Assembly: GCF_019504385.1 (NCBI RefSeq)
Contig: NZ_CP080590.1
Coordinates: 1,902,001-1,966,000 of the forward strand
Source: Devosia salina
GTDB lineage: Bacteria; Pseudomonadota; Alphaproteobacteria; Rhizobiales; Devosiaceae
Length of the DNA stretch: 64,000 nt
Direction: 5' to 3'
Part shown: one piece after another, positions 63,924 to 64,000 of the stretch
Numbering within the stretch: the first letter of the stretch is position 1
Layout of the letters: every line of letters starts with the position of its first letter
Made by a program: the position numbers and the translations under genes
The notes under the pieces: model-generated
The model's input: only the letters and a program-made list of their open reading frames with translations
Told to the model about the DNA's origin: nothing
Database searches by the model: none

Positions 63924-64000
63924 TATTATCCTCTAGGGTATCGGCGCTGCCGTAGTGCCAGCAGCTCCACCACGGAAGAAGCGGTTCAAGTCATCCGGCC

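Overview
The window is GC-rich chromosomal DNA from an alphaproteobacterium. The order of the housekeeping genes (gyrA, coaD, two cyclophilins, queA, tgt; rpsK, rpoA, rplQ; ssb near uvrA), the GTTC-N7-GTTC SOS boxes, the frequent GTG/TTG starts and the many short intergenic palindromes point to the Hyphomicrobiales, most likely a Devosia-like member of Devosiaceae. That placement is inference. No rRNA, CRISPR array, insertion sequence or prophage was seen. Most of the window is dense ordinary core genome.

Layout. 1-1.8 kb: glmU-glmS (UDP-GlcNAc synthesis). 1.9-3.8 kb: an SPOR-like envelope protein, tRNA-Lys(UUU) and a small membrane protein. 3.8-16.8 kb, all on the minus strand: gyrA, a LysE exporter, coaD, a secreted and a cytosolic cyclophilin, two small secreted paralogues, queA, an ExoD-like protein, an AT-rich DUF4365 gene, tgt, pgi and a methionine aminopeptidase. 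16.9-18.8 kb: an MFS exporter with its ArsR-type repressor and a 36-bp operator. 18.8-26.7 kb: a secretory lipase-like hydrolase, a divergent HxlR regulator/quinone-reductase pair, an RND/MMPL transporter, a periplasmic protein, a PAS-GGDEF protein and cytochrome b561. 26.8-31.3 kb: ssb and uvrA, each with its own LexA box, separated by a LysE-family gene. 31.9-41 kb: DUF1489/GST, a 33-residue membrane peptide, mgtE, a MmcQ/YjbR protein, ugpBAEC (glycerol-3-phosphate uptake), a GFA-like protein, an NTF2-like protein and tRNA-Leu(GAG). 41-48 kb: a stand-alone FliN-like domain, lipB, a DUF4282 protein, a DoxX protein, rimO, a phosphotriesterase-like protein, an SLC13 permease and a GlsB-type membrane protein. 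48-53 kb: sulfate uptake genes (binding protein, cysT, cysW, but no cysA) followed by folP-folB-folK. 53-58.8 kb, minus strand: a Do-like protease, rarA, crcB, an RluC-type synthase, a HAD phosphatase and an ATP12 chaperone in a tight run. 59-64 kb: an ornithine decarboxylase-like enzyme, a P-loop kinase, an NAD-dependent epimerase, then rplQ, rpoA and rpsK.

The items most worth a second look are: a 25-bp palindrome family with compensating stem changes (five copies); a 268-bp tandem duplication that copied the 3' end of uvrA; the foreign-looking DUF4365 gene inside the queA-tgt run; a Tgt that has lost three of four zinc ligands; the two LexA-controlled promoters split by an inserted exporter gene; and a 33-residue membrane peptide with a good ribosome binding site. 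I did not find a clearly new multi-gene system. The DUF4365 gene is the best candidate for a defence or mobile cargo gene, but it stands alone.
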